Positions 36,747-44,574 of a stretch of 64,000 nt of DNA are shown here, in pieces. Made by a program: the position numbers and the translations under genes. This DNA comes from Microbacterium oxydans. GTDB taxonomy: Bacteria > Actinomycetota > Actinomycetes > Actinomycetales > Microbacteriaceae. The stretch is from positions 62,001 through 126,000 of the forward strand of contig NZ_JYIW01000018.1 of the NCBI RefSeq assembly GCF_000956525.1, read 5' to 3'. Below the pieces are notes generated by a model that searched no databases, had not been told where the DNA came from, and worked only from the letters and a program-made list of their open reading frames with translations. Numbering within the stretch: the first letter of the stretch is position 1; every line of letters starts with the position of its first letter.

Positions 36747-37139
36747 TCAGTCGCGGATCGCGCTGAGCAGGGCGGCCGCATCCGATCCGCTGTACTCCGT
36801 GACGCGCCCGTTCACGACGCGCAGCATGGCGAACTCGGCGACGTTGACGCGGCGTCGGGTCGCGGCGATGCCGCGGAAGGGTCCGAGGTGCGTGCCAGAG
36901 CCGCGCAGGTGCGCGGCGATGCGGTCATCTTCCACGATCAGTTGGATCCGCTTCCACTGCCAGTCGGGGAAGGCGTGGAACAGGTCGGCGAGGTCATCGA
37001 TCCAGGCATCCTGGCCGGCTGGCAGGTGCGCGCGCCGGACATCGGTGGCGATCAGGTCGCGGATCGCGTCGAGGTCGTGCCGGTTGCCGGTGTCGAGGGC
37101 GTCGGCGAACCACTCGCGCAGTTCCCAGGACTCGACCAT
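36747..37139 (-). CDS. SnoaL-like small protein
   Basis: 130 residues with the alpha+beta barrel pattern of the SnoaL/NTF2-like superfamily (WFADALDTGNRHDLDAIRDL, FPDWQWKRIQLIVEDDRIAA, VNVAEFAMLRV). Members act as cyclases, isomerases or hydrolases, or bind small ligands; no specific activity can be assigned. The ATG at 37139 follows GATAAT (37151-37146) by six bases, so it is probably leaderless. Divergent from the efflux pump, with a perfect palindrome between the two promoters. Confidence 0.8.
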   Translation of the reverse strand: MVESWELREWFADALDTGNRHDLDAIRDLIATDVRRAHLPAGQDAWIDDLADLFHAFPDWQWKRIQLIVEDDRIAAHLRGSGTHLGPFRGIAATRRRVNVAEFAMLRVVNGRVTEYSGSDAAALLSAIRD

Positions 37140-37163
37140 GCGTCCATTATCCGATGCGGCAAT

Positions 37164-37183
37164 TAGTTGCACTTTTGCAACTA
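37164..37183. promoter_or_regulatory. Palindromic operator, likely MarR target
   Basis: TAGTTGCA and TGCAACTA are perfect 8-bp arms around CTTT. It overlaps the TTGCAC -35 (37168-37173) of the efflux operon (-10 TATGGT, 37190-37195). A second dyad GTTGA-CACTTA-TCAAC lies at 37194-37209. Confidence 0.7.
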
Positions 37184-37233
37184 CAGGCGTATGGTTGACA
37201 CTTATCAACTTTCTACGCAGGAGCTCTTCCACT

Positions 37234-38952
37234 GTGACAACCCCTTCATCACCCTCCATCTCAGAGGCGACTCGTTCGCCGCGTGAGGTCTTCACCGCGA
37301 TCTCCGGCCTCGTCGTCGGCATGTTCGTCGCCGTGCTCTCTGGCACGGTCGTGTCGACCTCGATGCCCGTCATCATCGCCGACCTCGGCGGCACCCAGTC
37401 CCAGTACACCTGGGTCATCACCGCGAGCCTGCTGGCCACCGCGGTCTCGACGCCGATCTGGGGCAAGCTCGCCGACCTCGTCGACCGCAAGATCCTCGTG
37501 CAGCTGTCGCTGATCATCTTCACGGTCGGCACCGTGATCGCCGGCTTCTCGACCGACACGAACATGCTCATCGCCGTCCGCGTCTTGCAGGGCATCGGTG
37601 TCGGCGGCCTGATGTCGCTCGTCATGATCGCCGTCGCCCTCATCATCTCGCCGCGTGAGCGCGGCAAGTACATGGGCGTCGTCGGCGGCATCATGGCCCT
37701 CGGCACGATCGGTGGCCCGCTGCTCGGCGGACTCCTCACCGACGTGTGGGGCTGGCGCTCCAACTTCTTCGTCGGCGTGCCGTTCGCGATCCTCGCCCTC
37801 GTGCTGCTGCAGTTCACGCTGCACCTGCCGAAGCCGCAGCGCGACACGAAGGTGTCGATCGACTACTTCGGCATCGTCCTGCTCGCCGTCGGCGTCTCGA
37901 CGCTCCTGATCTGGGTCTCGATGGGTGGCAGCCAGTTCGACTGGGATTCCTCCACGAGCATCATCCTCGCCGTCACCGCCGGTGTCGCGATCGCCGGGTT
38001 CATCACGGTCGAGTTCTTCGTCAAGGAACCGATCGTCCCGATGTCGCTGTTCAAGGGCCGCACGTTCACCCTCTCGGTGATCGCCTCGATCGCCATCGGC
38101 GTCTCGATGTTCGCCACCTCGGTGTTCCTCGCCCAGTACTTCCAGCTCGCCCGTGGCGCCACACCGACCGAATCCGGTCTCATGACGATCCCGATGATCA
38201 TCGGCCAGATGGGTGCATCGATCATCATCGGTCAGCTCGTCAGCCGCTTCGGCAAGTGGAAGGGCTGGATGCTCACGGGCGCCACGCTGACCACGATCGG
38301 CGTCAGCCTGATGTCGACGCTGCGCTACGACACTCCGTTCCCGCTGGTCGCGGTCTACATGTTCGTGCTCGGCGCCGGCCTCGGCATGGTCATGCAGAAC
38401 CTCACGCTCATCGTGCAGAACGACACCCCGCCGCGTCAGCTCGGTGCTGCCTCGTCGAACGTCAACTTCTTCCGCACGATCGCCGGCACCATCGGCGTCA
38501 CGGTGATGGGCGCGATGCTCTCGACGAGCGTCGCGAACTACATGACCGACTCGCTGCAGGGCTTCACCCCGACCACGCAGGACGAGGTCGACGCGCTGCA
38601 GCACCTCGCATCCGGTGATGTGCCGAAGGTGACCCAGCTCCCCGACACGATCCGCGCGATCGTCGAGGGAGCATACGGTCACGGCATCGCCGACGCCTTC
38701 ATCATCGCGATCCCGCTCGCCGTGATCTCGATCATCGCGATCGCGTTCATCAAGAACAAGCCGCTGTCGACGAAGAACGCCGCCGAGCAGCTGCGCGAGC
38801 AGGCGGAGGAATCGGTGATCGAGGTCGCCGAGGCCGAGGTGGGTGCATCGCTCTCGACCGGGACCATCCGGATCACCGGCGTCGAGTCCGCGTCGCCGAC
38901 CACCGGATCGGTGACCGTGCTCGAACGCGAAGACCGGGAGCCGAGGCGCTGA
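37234..38952 (+). CDS. DHA2-family MFS multidrug exporter
   Basis: 572 residues, about 14 membrane helices. SGTVVSTSMPVIIADLGG and WVITASLLATAVSTPIWGKL in the first two helices and GGPLLGGLLTDVWGWR (motif C region with GGP) mark a proton-driven EmrB/QacA-type drug exporter. A 70-residue charged, acidic C-terminal tail follows the last helix. The start is GTG at 37234 with AGGAG (37219-37223). The MarR gene begins one base after the stop, so pump and regulator form one unit controlled by the palindrome upstream. Confidence 0.92.
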   Translation: MTTPSSPSISEATRSPREVFTAISGLVVGMFVAVLSGTVVSTSMPVIIADLGGTQSQYTWVITASLLATAVSTPIWGKLADLVDRKILVQLSLIIFTVGTVIAGFSTDTNMLIAVRVLQGIGVGGLMSLVMIAVALIISPRERGKYMGVVGGIMALGTIGGPLLGGLLTDVWGWRSNFFVGVPFAILALVLLQFTLHLPKPQRDTKVSIDYFGIVLLAVGVSTLLIWVSMGGSQFDWDSSTSIILAVTAGVAIAGFITVEFFVKEPIVPMSLFKGRTFTLSVIASIAIGVSMFATSVFLAQYFQLARGATPTESGLMTIPMIIGQMGASIIIGQLVSRFGKWKGWMLTGATLTTIGVSLMSTLRYDTPFPLVAVYMFVLGAGLGMVMQNLTLIVQNDTPPRQLGAASSNVNFFRTIAGTIGVTVMGAMLSTSVANYMTDSLQGFTPTTQDEVDALQHLASGDVPKVTQLPDTIRAIVEGAYGHGIADAFIIAIPLAVISIIAIAFIKNKPLSTKNAAEQLREQAEESVIEVAEAEVGASLSTGTIRITGVESASPTTGSVTVLEREDREPRR

Positions 38953-38953
38953 G

Positions 38954-39409
38954 GTGGTCACCTCGGACGCAGCGGTGTCGCAGGACGTGGACAGCGCGCT
39001 CGGAGACCTCCAGACGCACCTGAACCTCATCTTCGCGAGGACCAGGTCGCTCTGGAAGGAGTCGGCGGCGCGCGTCGATCCGGAACTGCAGGTCGGCGGC
39101 TACAAGCTGCTGACGTTCATCGAACGGGCCGAGACGGCGAACGCCCACGAGCTCGCCGAGCGCTTCGAGATCGACAAGTCGGTCATCAGCCGGCAGGTGC
39201 GGATGCTCGAGGAGCTTGGCCTGATCGAGTCGCGGCCCGATGAGCGCGACGGGCGGTTGCGGGTGCTGACGGCGACACCGTCGGCCTGCGCCGCACTCGC
39301 GGCGCTCCGCCGGGATCACGTGACCCGGCTGCGGACGATCGTGGCCGAGCTCACGCCGGACGAGATCGCCGCAGCATCCAAGGTCTTCCGCCTCCTGGCC
39401 GAGATCTGA
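38954..39409 (+). CDS. MarR-family transcriptional regulator of the efflux pump
   Basis: 151 residues. Winged helix-turn-helix with LAERFEIDKSVISRQVRMLE (recognition region, about 67-86) and the wing SRPDERDGRLRVLTAT. GTG start one base after the pump stop. Probably represses its own operon by binding the TAGTTGCA palindrome and is released by pump substrates. The next gene but one is a paralogue. Confidence 0.88.
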   Translation: MVTSDAAVSQDVDSALGDLQTHLNLIFARTRSLWKESAARVDPELQVGGYKLLTFIERAETANAHELAERFEIDKSVISRQVRMLEELGLIESRPDERDGRLRVLTATPSACAALAALRRDHVTRLRTIVAELTPDEIAAASKVFRLLAEI

Positions 39410-39422
39410 GCACACCATCGCC

Positions 39423-39457
39423 CGAAGCCCCGCCGTCGATCAGACGGCGGGGCTTCG
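39423..39457 (+). terminator. Terminator after the first MarR gene
   Basis: 15-bp perfect stem (GAAGCCCCGCCGTC / GACGGCGGGGCTTC plus an outer C-G pair), loop GATCA. Confidence 0.75.
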
Positions 39458-39473
39458 CCGTAAGCTGGCGACC

Positions 39474-39974
39474 ATGAGCGCCCCCTCCGACGAACCCGCC
39501 CGAACGGGCGAGCCCGCCGCTGCTGCACCCGCCGGCGCCGATGACCGTGTCGATCTGGACCAGGCGGTCACCAGGGTCGAGCACGAGCTGGGCCGGCTCT
39601 TCGCCAGGATCAGGGTGAGCTGGCGCGAAGCCGCGACCACCGTGCATCCGGATCTGCAGCCGCTCGGCTACCAGGTGCTCACATCGATCGCGACGGGCAA
39701 GGCCACCTCGGCCGGTGCGATCATCGAGCGTCTGCAGACCGACAAGTCAGCCGTCAGCAGGCACGTCCGTCAGCTCGAGCAGCTGGGGCTCGTCGAGAGC
39801 GTGCGAGACGAAGGCGACCGTCGGGCGCGAGTGCTCGTCGCCACCGATCTCGCGCAGGAACGCGTGGCGCTCGCCCGCTCCCGGTACGAGGCCCGACTCG
39901 GCGAGCGACTGCGCAGATGGTCGGCCGAAGACCTCGATCACTTCGCCGATCTGCTCGCCGCGTTCGGCGACTGA
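39474..39974 (+). CDS. MarR-family transcriptional regulator (second copy)
   Basis: 166 residues with a disordered Ala/Pro-rich N-terminal 25 residues, then a MarR winged helix domain: IIERLQTDKSAVSRHVRQLE and the wing VRDEGDRRARVLVAT. It is clearly paralogous to the neighbouring MarR (LFARxRxxWxEAA and xDLQxxGYxxLTxI are shared). TAAGCT (39461-39466) ends 7 bases before the ATG: leaderless. It precedes an osmoprotectant-type ABC operon by 65 bases and may regulate it. Confidence 0.88.
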   Translation: MSAPSDEPARTGEPAAAAPAGADDRVDLDQAVTRVEHELGRLFARIRVSWREAATTVHPDLQPLGYQVLTSIATGKATSAGAIIERLQTDKSAVSRHVRQLEQLGLVESVRDEGDRRARVLVATDLAQERVALARSRYEARLGERLRRWSAEDLDHFADLLAAFGD

Positions 39975-40039
39975 GTCGCATCCGGCTTGTCGAACCGGCC
40001 GTTCTGTGGTTCAGTCGAAGCTCATTCCTGCTTCATTCG

Positions 40040-40777
40040 ATGAGCAAGACCGCACAGAACGGTGCTTCGGTGAACTGGATCGTCTCGAACCTCGACCTGA
40101 TCATCGGTCTCACGGTGAATCACGTCCGGTTGGCGATCCTCCCGATCGTCCTCGGATTCGTGATCGCGGTGCCGCTGGGCTGGGTGGCCAGCCGCAATCG
40201 CACCGCCAGGACGTTCATCATCACCACGGGCAGCCTGCTCTACACGATCCCGTCGCTGCCGCTGTTCGTCATCCTGCCCGTCATCCTCGGCACGCGGATC
40301 CTCGATGACACGAACCTGGTCGTCGCGCTCACGATCTACGCGGTCGCGATCATGCTGCGCTCGGCGACGGATGCGTTCGGATCCGTCGATCGGTCCATCA
40401 TCGACGCGGCGCAGGCGACCGGGTTCTCACGAGCCGGCCGGTTCTGGCGCGTCGAGTTCCCGCTCGCTGGGCCCGTGCTGCTCGCCGGCCTCCGCGTCGT
40501 CTCCGTGTCGACCATCGCGCTCGTCTCGGTGGGCGTGATCATCGGCTCCGAGAACCTCGGCTACCTGTTCCAGAACGGCAAGCAGCGCGGCATCCTCGAG
40601 GAAGTCGTCGTGGGCATCGTCATGAGCCTGCTCATCGCCCTCGTCTTCGACCTGATCCTCGTGGCGCTCGGGCGTGTGCTGATGCCGTGGAGCCGGGCCG
40701 CCGACGTGCGCCTACGACCCCGCGCCGACAGCCGCAGCGCTCGTCGGGTCGCGGCACGAGCGGGCACGGTGGCCTGA
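40040..40777 (+). CDS. Glycine betaine/osmoprotectant ABC permease (OpuCB/ProW type)
   Basis: 245 residues, five or six helices, with TVNHVRLAILPIVLGFVIAV at the start, YTIPSLPLFVILPVILG and the coupling loop IDAAQATGFSRAGRFWRVEFPL. Part of a quaternary-amine or related small-molecule importer. ATG at 40040 has no clear ribosome site; in-frame upstream codons would overlap the MarR gene. One-base overlap (TGATG) with the second permease. Confidence 0.88.
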   Translation: MSKTAQNGASVNWIVSNLDLIIGLTVNHVRLAILPIVLGFVIAVPLGWVASRNRTARTFIITTGSLLYTIPSLPLFVILPVILGTRILDDTNLVVALTIYAVAIMLRSATDAFGSVDRSIIDAAQATGFSRAGRFWRVEFPLAGPVLLAGLRVVSVSTIALVSVGVIIGSENLGYLFQNGKQRGILEEVVVGIVMSLLIALVFDLILVALGRVLMPWSRAADVRLRPRADSRSARRVAARAGTVA

Positions 40778-41547
40778 TGGACTTCTTCCTCGACGCCATC
40801 CGCTGGATCATCGATCCGGCCAACTGGGTGCCCGGATCGCAGAGTCCCCTGCCCATCGGAGACCGGCTCGTCGAGCACCTCGTCTACTCGGGTGTCTCGC
40901 TGGCGCTGGCGATGCTCATCGCGCTGCCGCTCGGCTTCTTCATCGGGCACACCGGACGCGGTCGCCAGTTCGTGATCGGCTTCACGGGTGCGATGCGTGC
41001 GCTCCCGACACTCGGCGTGCTCTTCTTCCTCACGATGGTGCTGCGCTCCGGTCTCAGCACCACTCCCGCCGTCCTCATCGGTTCGATCATCGCGTTCGTG
41101 CTGCTGGCCATCCCGTCACTCCTCGCCGGGGCGTACGCCGGGCTCGAGAGCGTCGGTCGCGACTCGATCGATGCGGCGCGATCGATCGGGATGACGGAGC
41201 TGCAGATCCTGATCAAGGTCGAGATCCCCCTCGGCCTCCCGGTGATCATCGGCGGCATCCGCGCGGCTGCGCTGCAGGTCATCGCGACCGTCACGATCGC
41301 CTCGTATGTCGGGCTCGGCGGCCTCGGTCGCATCATCTCCTCCGGGATCGGCCTGAACGACTACACCGTGATCCTCGGTGGCGCGCTGCTGGTGACCGCT
41401 CTCGCCCTGAGCGTCGACGGCCTCTTCGCGCTGCTCCAGCGCGTCACCCGCACGGCGGGACCGACATCCTCACCCCTCTCCACTTCGCCGCGAAACCGTT
41501 CGGACACCGTCACGGATCCGATCGTCGATGAAAGGACACCCGCATGA
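40777..41547 (+). CDS. Glycine betaine/osmoprotectant ABC permease (OpuCD type)
   Basis: 256 residues, six helices, second permease of the OpuC-like system: MRALPTLGVLFFLTMVL and the coupling loop RDSIDAARSIGMTELQILIKVEIPL. C-terminal 30 residues are a polar tail. Overlaps both neighbours, so permease-permease-binding protein is one translational unit. No ATP-binding gene is present in the operon. Confidence 0.9.
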   Translation: MDFFLDAIRWIIDPANWVPGSQSPLPIGDRLVEHLVYSGVSLALAMLIALPLGFFIGHTGRGRQFVIGFTGAMRALPTLGVLFFLTMVLRSGLSTTPAVLIGSIIAFVLLAIPSLLAGAYAGLESVGRDSIDAARSIGMTELQILIKVEIPLGLPVIIGGIRAAALQVIATVTIASYVGLGGLGRIISSGIGLNDYTVILGGALLVTALALSVDGLFALLQRVTRTAGPTSSPLSTSPRNRSDTVTDPIVDERTPA

Positions 41548-42491
41548 CATCCCGAGCCCCCAAGACCTGGCTGGCCGCCTGCCTGGTCGCCGCCACCACC
41601 GCCGTCGCACTCGTCGGATGCGCGACCGCCGACCCGACGTCCTCCAGCGGCGAGTCCGCGAAGGGCGACGCCGTCATCGTCGGGTCGTTCGCCTTCCCCG
41701 AGAGCGAGATCCTCGGCGAGATCTACGCGCAGGCGCTGAAAGCCGACGGCTTCGACGTGTCGACGAAGTTCAACATCGGGCCGAGGCAGCAGACGATCCC
41801 CGCCCTCCAGGACGGTTCGATCAACCTCATCCCGGAGTACAACGGCAACCTGCTGGCGTACTACGACACCGCGTACACGGAGCGGACGACGGAGGACGTC
41901 GACGGAGCGCTGCCGGATGCCGTGGCCGCCGACGACCTGCAGGTGCTCGACTCCGCCGCGGCCGAAGACAAGGACGCGTATGTCGTCACGAAGAAGACCG
42001 CCGACGACAACAACCTGAAGAGCATCGGCGACCTGAAGGCGCTGGAGCCCTTCTCGCTGGCCTCGAACCCGCAGTTCGGCGAACTCGGCTACGGCATCCC
42101 CGGGCTCCGCGACGTCTACGGCGTCGGCGTGGACGCCGGCCAGGTCACGTTCGTGCCGTACGAGGACTTCGGCGGCCCCGACACGGTTCAGGCGCTCGTC
42201 GACGGCACCGTCCAGGTCGCCGACATCTACACGACCTCACCGGCCATCAGCACCGAGAACCTCGTCGTCCTGGATGATCCGGAGAACATGATCTCGGCGC
42301 AGAACGTGATCCCGCTGCTCTCGAAGGACGTCTACTCCGACAAGCTCGCAGAGGTGCTCAACGCGATCTCGGCGAAGCTCACGACGGACGACCTGATCAA
42401 GCTCCGAGACCGCGTCGAGGGCGATGAGAAGGCGTCGGCTGCGACGGCAGCGGAAGACTGGCTCACCGAGGCGGGTCTCCTGGGCAAGTAG
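41544..42491 (+). CDS. Osmoprotectant-binding lipoprotein (OpuCC/OpuAC type)
   Basis: 315 residues. Lipobox ALVGC with Cys near residue 26. The mature part matches family OpuAC: VIVGSFAFPESEILGEIYAQ, LQDGSINLIPEYNGNLLAYY and the C-terminal LTTDDLIKLRDRV. Binds a compatible solute such as glycine betaine, choline or carnitine for the two permeases encoded upstream. ATGA overlap with the second permease gene. Confidence 0.92.
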   Translation: MTSRAPKTWLAACLVAATTAVALVGCATADPTSSSGESAKGDAVIVGSFAFPESEILGEIYAQALKADGFDVSTKFNIGPRQQTIPALQDGSINLIPEYNGNLLAYYDTAYTERTTEDVDGALPDAVAADDLQVLDSAAAEDKDAYVVTKKTADDNNLKSIGDLKALEPFSLASNPQFGELGYGIPGLRDVYGVGVDAGQVTFVPYEDFGGPDTVQALVDGTVQVADIYTTSPAISTENLVVLDDPENMISAQNVIPLLSKDVYSDKLAEVLNAISAKLTTDDLIKLRDRVEGDEKASAATAAEDWLTEAGLLGK

Positions 42492-42523
42492 GGCGCAGGC
42501 GAGCAGCATCCGCCGGCCCCGCT

Positions 42524-42591
42524 GAGAGGTGTCGCGGGTGGCGCGTACGGCCGCATCATGCGTGCCGAGGCGACCACCTGCGACACCTCTC
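42524..42591. repeat. Long imperfect inverted repeat
   Basis: 18-base arms GAGAGGTGTCGCGGGTGG (42524-42541) and CCACCTGCGACACCTCTC (42574-42591) with one mismatch (G-U in RNA), around a 32-base loop. Overlaps the direct repeats listed next. Confidence 0.8.
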
Positions 42592-42660
42592 TCTTCTCGG
42601 GTGGCACAGATGGCCGCATCCGCCACGTCGAGGCGGCCACCTGCGACACCTGCGACACCT
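42536..42660. repeat. Two 53-bp direct repeats
   Basis: Unit 1 is 42536-42588 and unit 2 is 42599-42651, offset 63 bp. Shared blocks: GGGTGGC, GGCCGCATC, CGAGGCG and CCACCTGCGACACCT; the differences fall in the spacers between them. A further GCGACACCT follows at 42652-42660. It fills most of the 261-base gap between the transporter operon and the acyl-CoA ligase gene; no gene is seen there. Confidence 0.8.
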
Positions 42661-42752
42661 GCGTGCGCAGCAGATCCCCAGAACGCGTTGACCGCGGTGT
42701 TCTCCCGGCGCTCACGGCTGACACACGGCGAGCTGCGGGGGAGGATGGAGGC

Positions 42753-44453
42753 ATGACCGCGACCCCCTATGCATCTCGTCCGTGGCTCGACTCGTACGCG
42801 GAAGGCGTTCCCGCGGAGATCGATGCTCCGACGCAGACGCTGCCGGAGATGATGGCCGCGAGCGTGCACGCGTACGGCAAGCGCCCAGCACTCGAATTCT
42901 TCGGTGCGGTCACGACCTACCGTGAGCTCGGGTCGCAGATCGAGCGGGCCGCCGAGGGCTTGCGGCGACTCGGGGTCGGCAAGGGCGACCGGGTCGCGCT
43001 GGTGCTGCCGAACTCTCCGCAGCATGTCGTGGCCTTCTACGCGGCGCTCCGGCTCGGCGCGATCGTGGTCGAGCACAACCCGCTCTACACGGCGCGTGAG
43101 CTGCGGCATCAGTTCGAGGATCACGGCGCCCGCGTCGCCGTCGTGTGGGACAAGGTCGCCGACACCGTCGCCGGGTTCCCGGCCGACCTCAAGGTCGAGC
43201 ACATCGTGAGCGTCGACATCACCGCAGCGATGCCGTTGTCGAAGCGGATGCTGCTGCGCCTCCCCGTGCCGAAGGCACGCGAGTCGAGGGCGAAGCTGAC
43301 GACCACTCCGAAGGCCCGCCACCTCGTCGCCTGGAAGACGCTGATCGATCATCGGCGACTGTCGCGCCGAGTCGCGGGGCCGACGCTGAGCGACACCGCG
43401 CTGCTGCAGTACACGAGCGGTACGACCGGCGTGCCGAAGGGGGCGATCCTCACGCACGCGAACCTGCGCGCGAACGCGACGCAGGGTCGCGCCTGGGTCC
43501 CCGGCCTCGTCGACGGTGAGGAGACGTTCTACGGGGTGCTGCCGCTGTTCCACGCCTACGGCATGACGCTGTGCCTGACCTTCGCGATGAGCATCGGCGC
43601 GAAGCTCGTGCTGTTCCCGACGTTCGACCCCGGGCTGGTGACGGATGCGGTGAAGACGAGCCCGCCGACCTTCCTCCCGGCGGTGCCGCCGATCTACGAC
43701 CAGCTCGCCCGGGCAGCGGCTCGGGGCACCATCGACCTCTCGACCGTCCGGTTCGCGATCTCCGGGGCGATGAGTCTGCCGGTCGCGACCGTGCAGCGCT
43801 GGGAGGAGGCCACCGGAGGGCTGCTCGTCGAGGGCTACGGCATGACCGAGAGTTCGCCGGTCGCGCTCGGCAATCCGATCGGACGCACTCGGCGCCCAGG
43901 AACCGTCGGCGTGCCCTTCCCGAGCACCGAGATCCGCGTGGTCGACCCGGCCGACACCGACGTCGACCTGCCAGCCGGCGAACGGGGCGAGCTGCTCATC
44001 CGTGGCCCGCAGGTGTTCCAGGGCTACTGGGGGCGTCGTGGGGAGACCGCCGAGGTGCTGCTCGCAGACGGCTGGCTGCGCACCGGAGACATCGCCGAGG
44101 TCTCGGTCGACGGGTTCGTCACGATCGTCGACCGGCTCAAGGAGCTCATCATCACCGGCGGCTTCAACGTCTCGCCGAGCGAGGTCGAGGATGCCCTCGA
44201 GGCGCACCCCGACGTCGTCGCCGCTGCCGTCGTCGGTCTGCCGCGCTCCAGCGGCGGTGAGGAGGTCGCGGCCGTCGTCGTGCTCCGAGACGGCGCCGTG
44301 CTCGACGCCGGTGCACTGCGCGACTTCTGCCGGACGAGGCTCACCCCCTACAAGGTGCCCAAGCGCATCACGGCGGTCGACGACCTCCCTCGGTCGCTCA
44401 TCGGCAAGGTGCTCCGCCGTCAGGTGCGGGAGCAGCTGCTCGACGCCGGCTGA
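42753..44453 (+). CDS. Long-chain-fatty-acid--CoA ligase family protein
   Basis: 566 residues, ANL superfamily adenylating enzyme. ATP motif YTSGTTGVPKGAILTH, GYGMTESSPVALGNP, GWLRTGDIAEVSVDGFV, and the C-terminal catalytic lysine region PRSLIGKVLRRQVREQL are intact. Activates a carboxylic acid, most likely medium or long-chain fatty acid, to its CoA thioester. ATG at 42753 follows GGGGGAGGATGGAG. It stands alone between the repeat element and a membrane protein gene. Confidence 0.92.
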   Translation: MTATPYASRPWLDSYAEGVPAEIDAPTQTLPEMMAASVHAYGKRPALEFFGAVTTYRELGSQIERAAEGLRRLGVGKGDRVALVLPNSPQHVVAFYAALRLGAIVVEHNPLYTARELRHQFEDHGARVAVVWDKVADTVAGFPADLKVEHIVSVDITAAMPLSKRMLLRLPVPKARESRAKLTTTPKARHLVAWKTLIDHRRLSRRVAGPTLSDTALLQYTSGTTGVPKGAILTHANLRANATQGRAWVPGLVDGEETFYGVLPLFHAYGMTLCLTFAMSIGAKLVLFPTFDPGLVTDAVKTSPPTFLPAVPPIYDQLARAAARGTIDLSTVRFAISGAMSLPVATVQRWEEATGGLLVEGYGMTESSPVALGNPIGRTRRPGTVGVPFPSTEIRVVDPADTDVDLPAGERGELLIRGPQVFQGYWGRRGETAEVLLADGWLRTGDIAEVSVDGFVTIVDRLKELIITGGFNVSPSEVEDALEAHPDVVAAAVVGLPRSSGGEEVAAVVVLRDGAVLDAGALRDFCRTRLTPYKVPKRITAVDDLPRSLIGKVLRRQVREQLLDAG

Positions 44454-44520
44454 CCGAGTCGTCGGCCATCGGATGCCGCGGTGGGGAGTTCTCTCCATCG
44501 AGGGATCCGCTCGGCCCCGA

Positions 44521-44526
44521 TAGAAT
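44521..44526 (+). promoter_or_regulatory. -10 element of the Cys-repeat membrane protein gene
   Basis: TAGAAT, near consensus, about 48 bases upstream of the chosen start; the leader includes GGAGGG. Confidence 0.5.
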
Positions 44527-44574
44527 TACTCCGGTGTCTCGATGAATCACGTGAGACCGGAGGGTGGGGGCCAC

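Noticed and set aside
36711..36749. Terminator between the DUF1206 and SnoaL genes
   Set aside because: TGACCCG/CGGGTCA arms exist but enclose a 25-base loop and include both stop codons; too weak to call.
42524..42660. CRISPR array or insertion-sequence end
   Set aside because: Only two long repeats with conserved internal blocks, no regular spacers, no cas or transposase gene, no target-site duplication.
42237..44498. Minus-strand open frame opposite the acyl-CoA ligase
   Set aside because: The plus strand carries an intact ANL enzyme with all motifs; the reverse frame has none.
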